A stretch of DNA of 64,000 nucleotides from Candidatus Zhuqueibacterota bacterium (GCA_030950365.1 JAUZRQ010000089.1:33997-97996), one strand, 5' to 3'. Shown: positions 49,506-58,266, numbered from the stretch's first letter. Notes: generated from the sequence alone by a model not told the origin. Made by a program: numbers and translations.

Positions 49506-50714
49506 ATGGCCAGCGAATTGATTGATCAGTTGACCATAGAAACCAATTCCAAAATTGTGTTTTTGATTTTAGATGGCCTTGGCGGGCTGCAGATGGAAGG
49601 ACATCCCACCACCGAGCTGGAGGCGGCAAACACGCCGAACATGGACCGGCTGGTGGAAGAAAGCACCTGCGGACTGATGATTCCCGTTGAGCCGGGCGTA
49701 ACCCCGGGCAGCGGTCCCGGACACTTTGCCCTGTTTGGTTATGATCCGGTACAGGCGAACATCGGACGCGGCGTGCTGTCGGCGGCCGGATTGGAGTTTG
49801 ATTTGACCGACCGCGACGTGGCGGCGCGCGGCAATTTTGCCACGCTGGATGCCAGCGGCAATGTGGCGGATCGTCGCGCGGGGCGGATTCCCACGGAGGA
49901 GAACGAGCGCATTTGCCAGAAGCTGCGTGAAAAAGTCGAGCTGCCCGACGGCGTGGAATTTTTCCTCAAAACCGAAAAGGAGCACCGGGTGCTGTTCGTG
50001 CTGCGCGGCGATCACCTCGGCGGGCATGTGGATGATACCGATCCGCAGCAGATTGGCGTGCCGCCGCGCGAAGCCGTTGGCCACGATGAGGATTCGAAGC
50101 GGACCGCGCATTATGTGAATCTGTTTTTGCGGCAGGTGCGCGAGGTGCTGCGCGATGAACCGCAGGCCAACATGGTTTTGCTGCGCGGGTTTGCCAAGCA
50201 CCGGCCGTACAAATCGCTGAAGGAGCGGTTCAAGCTGCGGTCGTATGCCATTGCCAATTATCCCATGTACCGCGGTATCGCGCGGCTGGTGGGGATGGAG
50301 ATCGCGCCGGTGTCGGAAAACCTGTCCACGCAGATCGATGAACTGGAGCGGCAGTGGCCGAATTACGATTTCTTTTTCGTGCATTTCAAATACACCGATT
50401 CCACCGGCGAGGACGGCAATTTCGAAGAAAAGGTGAGGGTGATCGAGGACGTGGACCGGCACGTGCCGCGCATCGTGGATTTGCGACCGGATGTGCTGGT
50501 GATCACGGGCGACCATTCCACGCCTTCGGCATTACGGTCGCATAGCTGGCATCCGATTCCGGTGCTACTGTGGGCCAAAACCGCCCGCCGCGACCGGGTG
50601 ACAAAATTTTCGGAAAATGACTGTTTGCAGGGCGGCCTGGGTACCTTTTATTCGCAGCACCTCATGAGCCTGGCGCTGGCGCATGCCGGCCGGCTGATCA
50701 AATTCGGCGCATGA
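49506..50714 (+). CDS. apgM: 2,3-bisphosphoglycerate-independent phosphoglycerate mutase, archaeal type
   Basis: Converts 3-phosphoglycerate to 2-phosphoglycerate. A 402-residue alkaline-phosphatase-superfamily enzyme of the aPGAM type (about 400 residues, shorter than bacterial GpmI). Motifs: VFLILDGLGG metal site, AANTPNMDRLVEESTCG, VTPGSGPGHFALFGYDP with the catalytic Ser, RGNFATLD, HFKYTDSTGEDGNFEEK and TGDHSTPS metal ligands. GGAGGATGGAGCC precedes ATG 49506. With eno and pyk it completes 3-phosphoglycerate to pyruvate in one cluster. Confidence 0.94.
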   Translation: MASELIDQLTIETNSKIVFLILDGLGGLQMEGHPTTELEAANTPNMDRLVEESTCGLMIPVEPGVTPGSGPGHFALFGYDPVQANIGRGVLSAAGLEFDLTDRDVAARGNFATLDASGNVADRRAGRIPTEENERICQKLREKVELPDGVEFFLKTEKEHRVLFVLRGDHLGGHVDDTDPQQIGVPPREAVGHDEDSKRTAHYVNLFLRQVREVLRDEPQANMVLLRGFAKHRPYKSLKERFKLRSYAIANYPMYRGIARLVGMEIAPVSENLSTQIDELERQWPNYDFFFVHFKYTDSTGEDGNFEEKVRVIEDVDRHVPRIVDLRPDVLVITGDHSTPSALRSHSWHPIPVLLWAKTARRDRVTKFSENDCLQGGLGTFYSQHLMSLALAHAGRLIKFGA

Positions 50715-50736
50715 CGGTGCAGAAATGGCGAATCAA

Positions 50737-50762
50737 AAAGCCGGCCCGAAGGGTCGGCTTTC
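50737..50762 (+). terminator. Terminator after apgM
   Basis: AAAGCCGGCCC and GGGTCGGCTTT pair with one G-T wobble around GAA, followed by a short pyrimidine stretch. It lies 23 bases beyond the apgM stop. Confidence 0.75.
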
Positions 50763-50802
50763 TGCTATCAACTGGATGATGGGCTCGATGTGTCCTTTAA
50801 GC

Positions 50803-50880
50803 GAACCACAGATTTCACAGATAGGCACTGATTTTTTGAAGCCACGGATGGACACAGATTGGACGCGGATCAGGTTAAAT
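50803..50880 (+). repeat. Dispersed intergenic repeat, copy D
   Basis: AACCACAGATTTCACAGA, GCACTGATTTTTTGAAG and CCACGGATGGACACAGATTGGACGCGGAT match the left and middle blocks of copies A (11411) and B (18501) and the core in copy C (38905). The right-hand block with CTCAGCGC is missing. It sits between apgM and the HEPN gene end. Confidence 0.7.
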
Positions 50881-51001
50881 TGATCTTGGAATTCAGGGAC
50901 TTGCTCAAGTATAAGAAAATTCTGAGGGTATTTGCATCATTCTCGTTACCCGGTTGTTCCTGCTCGGGGAGGATGGTCATTGCGGATAAGAAGCTCGCCC
51001 T

Positions 51002-51388
51002 TTATCTGTCCAGATTCATCATTTCTCTGAGCATCGCTCGCAGCTTTTTCAATGCGTGGACGGCCTGCTTTGCCTGATCACGAGTTGCGGTTTCTCCCGG
51101 ATACCGGTACGCAACCGAAAATTGATTTAAAAATGCGAACAGCTCTTTGTGAAGTTCCAAATGGGGCGCTATTGGCAGGCATAGCTTTACCAGAGCCAAC
51201 AAATCGTGAATTTTTTCGAATCGGATGCCCTGCTGCTGCAAAATGGCTTTCAAGTATTTCTCAATACACTGTTGAGCATGAACCCCGCAGGCATCGTAAT
51301 TTGGATTTCTCCTTGCCCTGAATTCTCGCAGAGCGGTGTGAAAATCGCCTTCGGCTTTGGCGATCTATTCATGTACGAGATCGTTCAT
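51002..51388 (-). pseudogene. HEPN-domain toxin-like gene interrupted by a nonsense codon
   Basis: Read from ATG 51388 the frame gives a complete HEPN protein of 128 codons, MNDLVHE-stop-IAKAEGDFHTALREF, then AQQCIEKYLKAILQQQGIRFEKIHDLLALV and YRYPGETATRDQAKQAV, the recognised HEPN pattern. Codon 8 is TAG (51365-51367) where the family normally has Trp. Re-initiation would have to occur far inside (ATG 51253, 83 codons), losing the first helices. The ATG overlaps the upstream nucleotidyltransferase gene by 20 bases, the usual MNT-HEPN arrangement. Probably an inactivated partner; readthrough or sequence error are alternatives. Confidence 0.75.
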
Positions 51389-51731
51389 AAAGGACTTTTC
51401 CTTTTTCAATCATACTTCGAACAAAAAAATCCCCCATTTCCAGGCGCCGTTCAATTTCTTTGGAGGAACGGACAAGGATTTCTACAGGAAATCGGTGATC
51501 GATCAAAGCGGAAATTTGCGTGGTCAGTTCCCAGTTCGATTGGTTGGAATCCACAATAACGAGAAGATCCACATCACTTTCCGGGGTGGCTTTGCCAGCG
51601 GCATACGAACCAAATAAAATGATTTTGATTGGATCAATTTTTTCAACAATGATCCCAACGATTCTGTCGATTTCTGTCGGGGTCGCACACCGCTTTCCGA
51701 CGATCGAATCGGTCTTGTCATGCAGCAACAT
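51369..51731 (-). CDS. Minimal nucleotidyltransferase (MNT) antitoxin-like protein
   Basis: A 120-residue protein with the polymerase-beta-type nucleotidyltransferase signature: GSYAAGKATP at 41-50 and ESDVDLLVIVD at 51-61 (GSx10DxD). MNT proteins of this size pair with HEPN proteins; in characterised systems the MNT antitoxin AMPylates or otherwise neutralises the HEPN RNase. Here the partner gene, overlapping by 20 bases downstream, carries a stop at codon 8. The catalytic residues of the MNT look intact. An 18-bp perfect palindrome lies about 180 bases upstream. Confidence 0.88.
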   Translation of the reverse strand: MLLHDKTDSIVGKRCATPTEIDRIVGIIVEKIDPIKIILFGSYAAGKATPESDVDLLVIVDSNQSNWELTTQISALIDHRFPVEILVRSSKEIERRLEMGDFFVRSMIEKGKVLYERSRT

Positions 51732-51911
51732 GGTGGAACATCCATTTTAGAAAATTTGATTGAAAGAAAGGGCACAGTCAAGATTCATCCTGCGCAGTGA
51801 AGAGACGCCCAGCAAGCAAGATAGCTGAAGGCGAAACAATAAAATCGACTGATATTCCTTTCCGCCAATTTACAACCAGGCTTCAATAATGTCAACCAAT
51901 CTTGATGATTC

Positions 51912-51929
51912 AATGCAAAATTTTGCATT
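51912..51929. promoter_or_regulatory. Perfect 18-bp palindrome, candidate operator
   Basis: AATGCAAAATTTTGCATT reads identically on both strands. It lies 25 bases upstream of the -35 box of the glycosidase promoter and about 180 bases upstream of the MNT-HEPN pair. It could bind a LacI/XRE-type regulator or be a toxin-antitoxin operator; no regulator gene is adjacent. Confidence 0.5.
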
Positions 51930-51954
51930 TTCGGTTCCATGCGTTTCATTAGCA

Positions 51955-51983
51955 TTGACTCCGGGAATTGCAAATATTATTCT
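51955..51983 (+). promoter_or_regulatory. Promoter for the glycosidase gene
   Basis: TTGACT (51955-51960) and TATTCT (51978-51983) are 17 bases apart. Transcription would start near 51990, giving a leader of about 50 bases before GTG 52042. Confidence 0.55.
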
Positions 51984-52041
51984 GAAGTTTTAGATTTCCG
52001 GGAAAAGATGTCCCGGTAGAAACTGTTCAGGGGATGGAACC

Positions 52042-54345
52042 GTGATTCGAATAGGGATATTCTTACTGTTCGGCTTTGTAAGCGGAGGGATGGCACAGAT
52101 GGTTACACCCGAAATCGATGTACCCGGCAAACCGTTTAGCTACATCGCGCATCCGACGGATCAGATGGGATGGCTGTTCAATCACTGCGGTACAGAAATT
52201 ACCCCCGAAGGCTATTTGTACACCGGCTATGGCGAACTCCTGTTTTTCGTCGGGCAAAACCAGAGCCCCGTGAAACAGCGGTTGAGAACGCTCTACAAAG
52301 ATTATTTGCCCATTTATCAGTATGAGGTCGAAGAAGATGGCCTGGTGTACGCCTTTCAGATGTTCGCCAGTCCAGCGAATGAAAATGAACCCACCAGCAA
52401 TTTGATCAATTTCATCCGCGTGCGGGTGACCAACCCCGGCGAGGCCACGGGTCGGGGCTATTTCGGCGTGGCCCTGCGCTACAGCAACGAAGATGGCCGG
52501 CACCGTTACAAGCGGTCCTCCCGCAACCGGACGATCGGGGCGTACTGGCATGACAGCGAACCTTTCAATCCCAACTGGGCTTACACGTTTGAAGGTAATG
52601 AGCTATACCGCGACGGCCATCTGATGTTGATATTCCCGGATGCGCGGCAGCATCCGGGATGGCAGATACGCACGCGTCCCGTGCAAAGCGGCGAGGCTCC
52701 ACGGCCCGAACAGCCGGCCGGAGCCGTGTATTTCGATTTCGAGCTGGAGGCCGGGGACACGCAAACCCTCGACTTCATCATGCCGTACCGGCCGGTCGCC
52801 AAAACCAGTCCCGATTTGCCGAAATTGCGCACGCTGCGTTTTGAAGCGCGCATGCAAGCGGCCGTGGCGTTCTGGGAGCGGCAGGTGAGTCGCGGCATGC
52901 AGATTCACCTGCCCGAATCAAAAGTGGTGAATGCCTTCAAAACGAATTTAATTTATGACCTGATGGCGCTGGACGAAGTCGATGGCCATGCGGTGCAGAC
53001 GGTGAATCTACTGCATTACCACGCCTTCTGGCTGCGCGATGCGTCGTTCATCGTGCGCATGTACAACCTGACCGGCTATTCGGATCTGGCCGAAAAATGC
53101 CTGGCGTTTTTTCTGCGCTGGCAGCAGCCGGACGGCAATTTTGTGTCGCAGGGCGGTCAGTTCGATGGCTGGGGGCAGACCCTGTGGGCCTTTGGCCAGC
53201 ACTATGAACTCACGCGCGACCGGAAATTTGCCCGGCGCGTATATCCGGCGGTGAAAAAAGCCGTGGACTGGCTGAAAAAGGCCCGCCGCGAGGATGAATT
53301 TCGGATCATGCCGAAAACCCGGCCGGGGGACAACGAGCTGATCAACGGCCATGTGACGGGACACAATTTCTGGGCCCTGCTCGGTCTGCGAAAAGCGATC
53401 GTCCTGGCCGAAGCGCTGGATGAAAGCGGAGATGCCCGCACATTTCAGGAAGAGTACGAAGCCTTTTATCGCGATTTCATGCAGCGCCTCGATGAGGTGA
53501 TCCAAATGACCGGTGGCTATATTCCGCCGGGACTGGATCAGTTCGGTGGACAGGACTGGGGCAATCTGCTGAGCGTGTATCCCTGTCAGGTGCTGTCGCC
53601 GTGGGATGCGCGCGTGTCCGCGACCCAGGCCATGGCCCGCCAGAAATTCCGCGAAGGGCTGATGACTTACGATGACCAGAAGTTCCTGCACGATTACATC
53701 ACCACCAACATCACGCAAACGTCGCTGGTGCGCGGCGAACAGCGCGAGGTGCTGCAGGATTTGTATTCGATTTTGGTGCACACCACATCCACCCATGGCG
53801 GCTTTGAATTTTCGGTCACGCCCTGGGCCGACCGGGATTTCCGGCACAACCTGACGCCGCACGGCTGGTTTGCAGCGAAATACCGCAATTTGATCCGCAA
53901 TATTTTGGTGCGAGAGGACGGCGGCGATTTGCATTTGTTTTCGGCCATGTCGCCGGCGTGGCTTAAGAACGGGGTCGCCATCGGCGCAGAAAAGGCGCCC
54001 ACGGAATTCGGCCCCATCTCGTTTAAACTGATTCCGGATGACAGCGGCGCAGTATTGAAATGGCAGGCGGAATTTCACCGGCCGCCGCAGGCCATTGTGA
54101 TGCATGTTCCCTGGTTTGTGGTGCTGGCCGGCGTCGAGGTCGGCGGGCGCCGATTTACCGTGGCCGAGCATGGCGGGCTCCACCGGCCAGAGCTGCCAAA
54201 GTTGAGCACGGACCGGGTGGCGCTCTCGCCGGATAGCTCGCCGGTGCGGTTGTTCTGGCAGCGTAACAGCGAGCCGGACGAGTACTCGTACGACTTTTTC
54301 GTGGAAAAATTCAAAATGGAATACGCCCGCAAGGCCGCACAATAA
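52042..54345 (+). CDS. Secreted six-hairpin (alpha/alpha-toroid) glycosidase
   Basis: A 767-residue exported enzyme. GTG 52042 begins a signal peptide (IGIFLLFGFVSGGMAQ). Residues about 20-255 form a beta-sandwich domain; 270-640 form a helical toroid with VNLLHYHAFWLRDASFIVRMYNLTG, LRWQQPDGNFVSQGGQFDGWGQTLWAFGQHY and THGGFEFSVTPWADRDFRHN, the layout of six-hairpin glycosidases (GH15/63/78/116-like). The Arg-Asp pair and acidic residues in these loops are plausible catalytic sites, but I cannot fix the GH family. A periplasmic or extracellular role in oligosaccharide breakdown is inferred. Confidence 0.8.
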   Translation: MIRIGIFLLFGFVSGGMAQMVTPEIDVPGKPFSYIAHPTDQMGWLFNHCGTEITPEGYLYTGYGELLFFVGQNQSPVKQRLRTLYKDYLPIYQYEVEEDGLVYAFQMFASPANENEPTSNLINFIRVRVTNPGEATGRGYFGVALRYSNEDGRHRYKRSSRNRTIGAYWHDSEPFNPNWAYTFEGNELYRDGHLMLIFPDARQHPGWQIRTRPVQSGEAPRPEQPAGAVYFDFELEAGDTQTLDFIMPYRPVAKTSPDLPKLRTLRFEARMQAAVAFWERQVSRGMQIHLPESKVVNAFKTNLIYDLMALDEVDGHAVQTVNLLHYHAFWLRDASFIVRMYNLTGYSDLAEKCLAFFLRWQQPDGNFVSQGGQFDGWGQTLWAFGQHYELTRDRKFARRVYPAVKKAVDWLKKARREDEFRIMPKTRPGDNELINGHVTGHNFWALLGLRKAIVLAEALDESGDARTFQEEYEAFYRDFMQRLDEVIQMTGGYIPPGLDQFGGQDWGNLLSVYPCQVLSPWDARVSATQAMARQKFREGLMTYDDQKFLHDYITTNITQTSLVRGEQREVLQDLYSILVHTTSTHGGFEFSVTPWADRDFRHNLTPHGWFAAKYRNLIRNILVREDGGDLHLFSAMSPAWLKNGVAIGAEKAPTEFGPISFKLIPDDSGAVLKWQAEFHRPPQAIVMHVPWFVVLAGVEVGGRRFTVAEHGGLHRPELPKLSTDRVALSPDSSPVRLFWQRNSEPDEYSYDFFVEKFKMEYARKAAQ

Positions 54346-54392
54346 GTGGCTGCCCCTGAATGGATCAAACCTGAACGGAGAGCTATTCCCCC

Positions 54393-54938
54393 ATGAGCGA
54401 CAAACGGTACAAAGAAAAAATCGAAAAACTGCGATCGTCCGAGCGGCTGAAATTGCTGGAAGTGGACCGCATCGTGGAGCTTTGTTTGCAAAAGGATGGC
54501 ATCGGCTCGGTGTTGGATGTCGGCACGGGCAGCGGCGTGTTTGCCGAGGCGTTTTTGAACCGGGGCCTGCGCGTGGCCGGCATCGACATCAATCCGGACA
54601 TGATCGCGGCGGTGCGCGAGTTTGTGCCGGGTGCGGAGTTCAAACAAGCGGCCGCCGAATCGTTGCCGTATCCGGATCGTTCGTTCGATCTCGTGTTTCT
54701 CGGTCATGTGCTGCACGAAACCGACGATCCGGTGCAGGCCATCAAAGAAGCGGCGCGCGTGGCCACCACGCGTGTGGCCGTGCTGGAGTGGCCTTTCAAG
54801 CAAGAAGAGCTGGGGCCGCCGCTGGATCACCGCATTCCGGATGAGCGGATGCAAGAAATTTTCAAAGCGACCGATGTTTCAAAATATGAAATGCATGTTT
54901 TGCAACATATGCTGCTGTGGATTCTGGACGTTCGCTGA
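54393..54938 (+). CDS. Class I SAM-dependent methyltransferase
   Basis: A 181-residue UbiE/Methyltransf_11-type enzyme. Motif I is VLDVGTGSGVFAEAF, followed by GIDINPDMI (acidic ribose contact), AAAESLPYPDRSFDLVFLGHVLHE (motifs II and III). The short C-terminal part suggests a small-molecule substrate. ATG 54393 follows CGGAGAG. It starts 47 bases after the glycosidase, possibly in the same transcript; no substrate is suggested by neighbours. Confidence 0.88.
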   Translation: MSDKRYKEKIEKLRSSERLKLLEVDRIVELCLQKDGIGSVLDVGTGSGVFAEAFLNRGLRVAGIDINPDMIAAVREFVPGAEFKQAAAESLPYPDRSFDLVFLGHVLHETDDPVQAIKEAARVATTRVAVLEWPFKQEELGPPLDHRIPDERMQEIFKATDVSKYEMHVLQHMLLWILDVR

Positions 54939-54992
54939 GACCTACTTGCTATATTTGCATCTTCAACCATGGCCACGTTTCAGGTGGAAACC

Positions 54993-56105
54993 ATGCGCAT
55001 ACGACTCGCACTGGCAGTAAAAACGGGAAGTGCCATTTTAGCGATGATGACGTTGCTTGCCGGTTGTTCCGGCGAAGAAGGCAATCCGGTGGGTCAGGAG
55101 AAAACCTCAACTCAGGCGGGTAAACCGGCGGCCCTGCCCGAATTTGCAACGTTGAATCTGTATTCGCCGACCAGTCCGTTTAACCAGAAAATTGCCGCAA
55201 ACGCGGAAATCGATCCCAATTCGCAAATGTTGGTTCAGAGTTTGCTGGATGCCGGAGACATGGTTATTCAAATAGGCCAGTATTCATCCACGGTGTTTTT
55301 TGCCACGGATACCACCCCGCGGCACGATGTCAAATTGGAGTGCGGGCCGGCATGGGAGCTGGGCGTGACTGTCATGAAAGACGTGCCCATTCCGGAATGG
55401 GCCGAGCCGGCACATGACCGCGACGGCGCCGCGCCGCCGGTGGGTTGCGGAGAGGACGCCGATCAGGACAATCATATGGTGATCCTGGATTTGACCCGGC
55501 GCTGTGAGTACGATTTCTGGCAGGCGCGCAACGTGGATGGGCAGTGGATCGCCAGTTGGGGAAACAGCATCAAAATGGATAGCGACGGTGTGTATCCGAA
55601 GGGGATGTCCACCCGTGGCTCCGGGTTTGCCTTTCTGGGCGGCGTGATTTGGCCGGACGAGCTCAAAAAAGGTGAAATTCGGCATGCGCTGGCGTTCAGT
55701 TATCCGTTTCCGAAAGCGGGAGGACCGGTGTCGCCGGCCACGTCCAGCGACGGCACGTCCGACCGCGCCGATGCCATTCCCGAAGGTGCACGGCTGCAAT
55801 TGAACCCGGAGTTGAATCTGGACGAGCTGAATCTGGCGCCGTATGAGAAGGTCATTGCCCGCGCCCTACAGGAATACGGCATGTTTCTTGTCGATCATGG
55901 GGGTGAATCTGGCATTGGCCTGTATGCGATAGATCCAGCCAGCGTTAGTGGCAATCCGTACGAGGGGCTCCTGCCGGAGGGCGATTATGTACCTCTGCCG
56001 AATATTCCAGTCCAGGAGTTTCGGGTGCTCAAAATGGCACCGCAGGATAGCAACTGGCAACAGCGACTCGGCCTGGTCGCCAGCGGCTGTGCTGAATTTC
56101 AATAA
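54993..56105 (+). CDS. Uncharacterised lipoprotein
   Basis: A 370-residue protein with a lipobox (LLAGC, Cys25) after a hydrophobic segment, so it is anchored to a membrane. The mature region contains LYSPTSPFNQKIAANAEIDPNS, HMVILDLTRRCEYDFWQAR and GSGFAFLGGVIWPDELKKGEI, which recall a family of secreted proteins of unknown function seen in Actinobacteria and others (SPFN-type). His/Asp/Trp-rich conserved-looking blocks suggest an enzyme or carbohydrate-binding role, but none is assigned. ATG 54993 is preferred to 54969 because it gives a normal signal peptide. Confidence 0.75.
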   Translation: MRIRLALAVKTGSAILAMMTLLAGCSGEEGNPVGQEKTSTQAGKPAALPEFATLNLYSPTSPFNQKIAANAEIDPNSQMLVQSLLDAGDMVIQIGQYSSTVFFATDTTPRHDVKLECGPAWELGVTVMKDVPIPEWAEPAHDRDGAAPPVGCGEDADQDNHMVILDLTRRCEYDFWQARNVDGQWIASWGNSIKMDSDGVYPKGMSTRGSGFAFLGGVIWPDELKKGEIRHALAFSYPFPKAGGPVSPATSSDGTSDRADAIPEGARLQLNPELNLDELNLAPYEKVIARALQEYGMFLVDHGGESGIGLYAIDPASVSGNPYEGLLPEGDYVPLPNIPVQEFRVLKMAPQDSNWQQRLGLVASGCAEFQ

Positions 56106-56147
56106 ATCGAGTGAAACGTTTGATTGGCGTGGAGGGAAGGTAAACCC

Positions 56148-57377
56148 ATGAAGCGAGAGTGGATTCTCTGGTTGGTGATGGCCGGATTGACCATCGGCTG
56201 CAGCAATAGGTCGTTGCAGCCGTTGAGCTACGATCCGCCCGGCTCAACCGTTACGACGGACAAAGAGATCGAATTCCAGCCCCGGCGTACCATCTCATTC
56301 AGCAACACCGGCGTTGCCGTGAGCAATGAATTTGAGGGTGCGCGGCTCAACGATTTCTGGCAGGTGAACGATTCGGTGTACACCGCGCTCATTCTACCGG
56401 AAAACCACCCGGTCAACAACAGCGCCTGGTATGCTTTTAAAATCTGGGCAAAGTCGCCGCAACGCGTAACAGTAAATTTAACCTACCGGCACGGCACGCA
56501 CCGGTACTACCCCAAGCTCAGCCGTGATGGCCGGAGCTGGGCGCGGCTCGATTCCGTTTTTTTCAGTCGCGATACCGCCAACGGCACCGCCACCTTGAAA
56601 CTGGACATCGGACCGGACACGCTGTGGGTGTCGGCGCAGGAGCTGATGACGTCGCGGCGGTTTGCGGAGTTTGTGGATGAACTGGCGCGGCTGCCGTTCG
56701 TGCACAAACGCATCGCCGGATACAGCCGTATGGGGCGGCCGCTGTTGTTTTTGGAAATTCGCGAATCGGACAACTTTCGGGGACAGGTGTTCATCATCAG
56801 CCGTCAGCACCCCCCGGAGGTGACCGGTACGCTGGCGCTGATGACGTTCGTGCGCACGCTGTGTGAGGACGCGCCGCTGGCGCGTCAGTTCCGGCAGCAA
56901 TTTCGCGTGGCGGTCATGCCGCTGGTCAATCCGGACGGCGTGGATATGGGCCACTGGCGGCACAATGCCGCGGGGGTGGATTTGAATCGCGATTGGTTCC
57001 AGTTTAACCAGCCGGAAACACGCATTGTCCGCGATACTCTCACTGAACTGGCGCAGGAAAAGCCGGTGTATTTTGCGCTGGATTTTCATTCGACCCAGGA
57101 AGACGTGTTTTACACCCTGGCCAAAAGTTTGAAGACCAATTTGCCGGAGATTACCGACCGCTGGCTGGCGAAACTGCACGAGCTACTGCCGGACTATCCG
57201 ATCAACGAAAGCCCATCCGGGCTGGGTTCGCCGGTGTCGAAAAACTGGTTTTACCAGACCTTCAACGCCGCCGCCGTCACGTATGAGGTTGGCGACGAAG
57301 ATCCGCGCGACCACATTCGGCGGGTGGCTAAGGCCGCAGCCAGAGCGCTGATGCAGGTCCTGCTGGAAGCGATTTAG
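56148..57377 (+). CDS. M14-family zinc carboxypeptidase-like lipoprotein
   Basis: A 409-residue exported protein with lipobox LTIGC (Cys18). Residues about 45-180 form a beta-sandwich prodomain-like region; 185-409 is the M14 peptidase. Zinc ligands are H221 and E224 (RQHPPE) and H314 (DFHST); VDLNRDW gives the substrate-binding Asn-Arg and TYEVGDE (E380) the catalytic Glu, so all active-site residues are present. Related M14 enzymes trim C-terminal residues of peptides or peptidoglycan stems. ATG 56148 has GGAGGGAAGG upstream. It lies 42 bases after the lipoprotein gene. Confidence 0.88.
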   Translation: MKREWILWLVMAGLTIGCSNRSLQPLSYDPPGSTVTTDKEIEFQPRRTISFSNTGVAVSNEFEGARLNDFWQVNDSVYTALILPENHPVNNSAWYAFKIWAKSPQRVTVNLTYRHGTHRYYPKLSRDGRSWARLDSVFFSRDTANGTATLKLDIGPDTLWVSAQELMTSRRFAEFVDELARLPFVHKRIAGYSRMGRPLLFLEIRESDNFRGQVFIISRQHPPEVTGTLALMTFVRTLCEDAPLARQFRQQFRVAVMPLVNPDGVDMGHWRHNAAGVDLNRDWFQFNQPETRIVRDTLTELAQEKPVYFALDFHSTQEDVFYTLAKSLKTNLPEITDRWLAKLHELLPDYPINESPSGLGSPVSKNWFYQTFNAAAVTYEVGDEDPRDHIRRVAKAAARALMQVLLEAI

Positions 57378-57592
57378 CGCCGGCCCCGGCCAACGAAAAA
57401 TATTGCCTAAATTTTATTCTTTTATTATATTGAAGACAAGCTAAACGCAAATTGTAGGCAGATTTATTATAAAGAGCTGAAGTTACATTTAGATGATAGG
57501 CGGTATTCCCGCTAATCCCAACAGTGGTTGAATGAGTATAACGTTAATAAGTGCAGGTTAACGTGATAAAAATCAAAAATACGAAGCAAAAA

Positions 57593-57814
57593 ATGCAGCT
57601 AGTTATTGACATTCCAGAGAAAGATTTAATTGAATTCGGGAAAAAGACCATCGAAGAGGAATTTCAGCGTACGCTGCAGTGGCTGAAAATTAGAAATTCA
57701 TTTGAGATTTTAGCCCATAAGCTTCAGCAATATGATCAAAAAGATTATTGCGAAACGCTTGAAGCTATTCGGGAAGATGCGTGGCTTGAATATAAAAAAG
57801 AACTCAATTTATGA
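57593..57814 (+). CDS. Antitoxin-like protein paired with a PIN toxin gene
   Basis: A 73-residue protein (87 if a GTG at 57551 is used): QLVIDIPEKDLIEFGKKTIEEE, then a helical part ending RKDAWLEYKKEL-like sequence (EDAWLEYKKELNL). This pattern is what I associate with small antitoxins preceding PIN-domain toxins. The gene is very AT-rich compared with neighbours, consistent with horizontal acquisition. Its last four bases overlap the PIN gene start (ATGA), the usual toxin-antitoxin coupling. The DNA-binding mode cannot be told from sequence. Confidence 0.7.
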   Translation: MQLVIDIPEKDLIEFGKKTIEEEFQRTLQWLKIRNSFEILAHKLQQYDQKDYCETLEAIREDAWLEYKKELNL

Positions 57815-58237
57815 AAATCGTTTTGGATTCAAATATTTTGTTTTCAGCCTTAATCAGCGGTAAAGAAATTTATTTGGACATACTTCAAAAAATTAGAGCG
57901 TACACGCCGGACTTTATCTTTCTTGAAATTTCTAAATATGAAGAGCGCATTATAAAAAAAGCCAAAGCTACAAAAGGAGTTTTCTCAATTTGTAAAAGAA
58001 TTATTTTATGAAATCATTGTTTTTCCAAAAATTGCAATTTCAAAAGAAAGTTTTAAAAAAGCCCACGAACTTTGTGTGGATATCGATCACAAAGATATTC
58101 CATATATCGCGCTGAGCATGGAATTGGATATTTCCTTGTGGACGAATGATAAAAAATTGGCAGAAGGCCTGAGGAAAAAAGGTTTTGCTAAAATTATAAC
58201 TGCGAATGAAATTTTTGAATTATTAAAAGAAATTTGA
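57811..58237 (+). pseudogene. PIN-domain (VapC-like) toxin, frameshifted
   Basis: The first frame encodes MKIVLDSNILFSALISGKEI, with the first catalytic Asp of the PIN fold, to about residue 54, then runs to a stop at 58011. A +1 shift at the A-run near 57977 (ACAAAAGG) restores the rest: KEFSQFVKELFYEIIVFPK, DHKDIPYIALSMELDISLWTNDK and EIFELLKEI to TGA 58235. Together they form a normal PIN protein of about 141 residues with the late Asp residues (HKD and TND) in place. One inserted A explains the break. The upstream antitoxin is intact. Confidence 0.8.
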
Positions 58238-58266
58238 TATAATTGATCTAAAATATAGAGGAAATC

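Larger units (their letters stand above)
51732..52041. other. Divergent intergenic region between MNT gene and glycosidase gene
   Basis: A 310-base AT-rich gap with no credible gene. It holds a perfect 18-bp palindrome (51912-51929) and a good promoter for the glycosidase (51955-51983), both listed separately. Confidence 0.6.

Noticed and set aside
50859..51321. Plus-strand frames opposite the HEPN gene
   Set aside because: The minus-strand HEPN pattern explains this DNA; these are antisense shadows.
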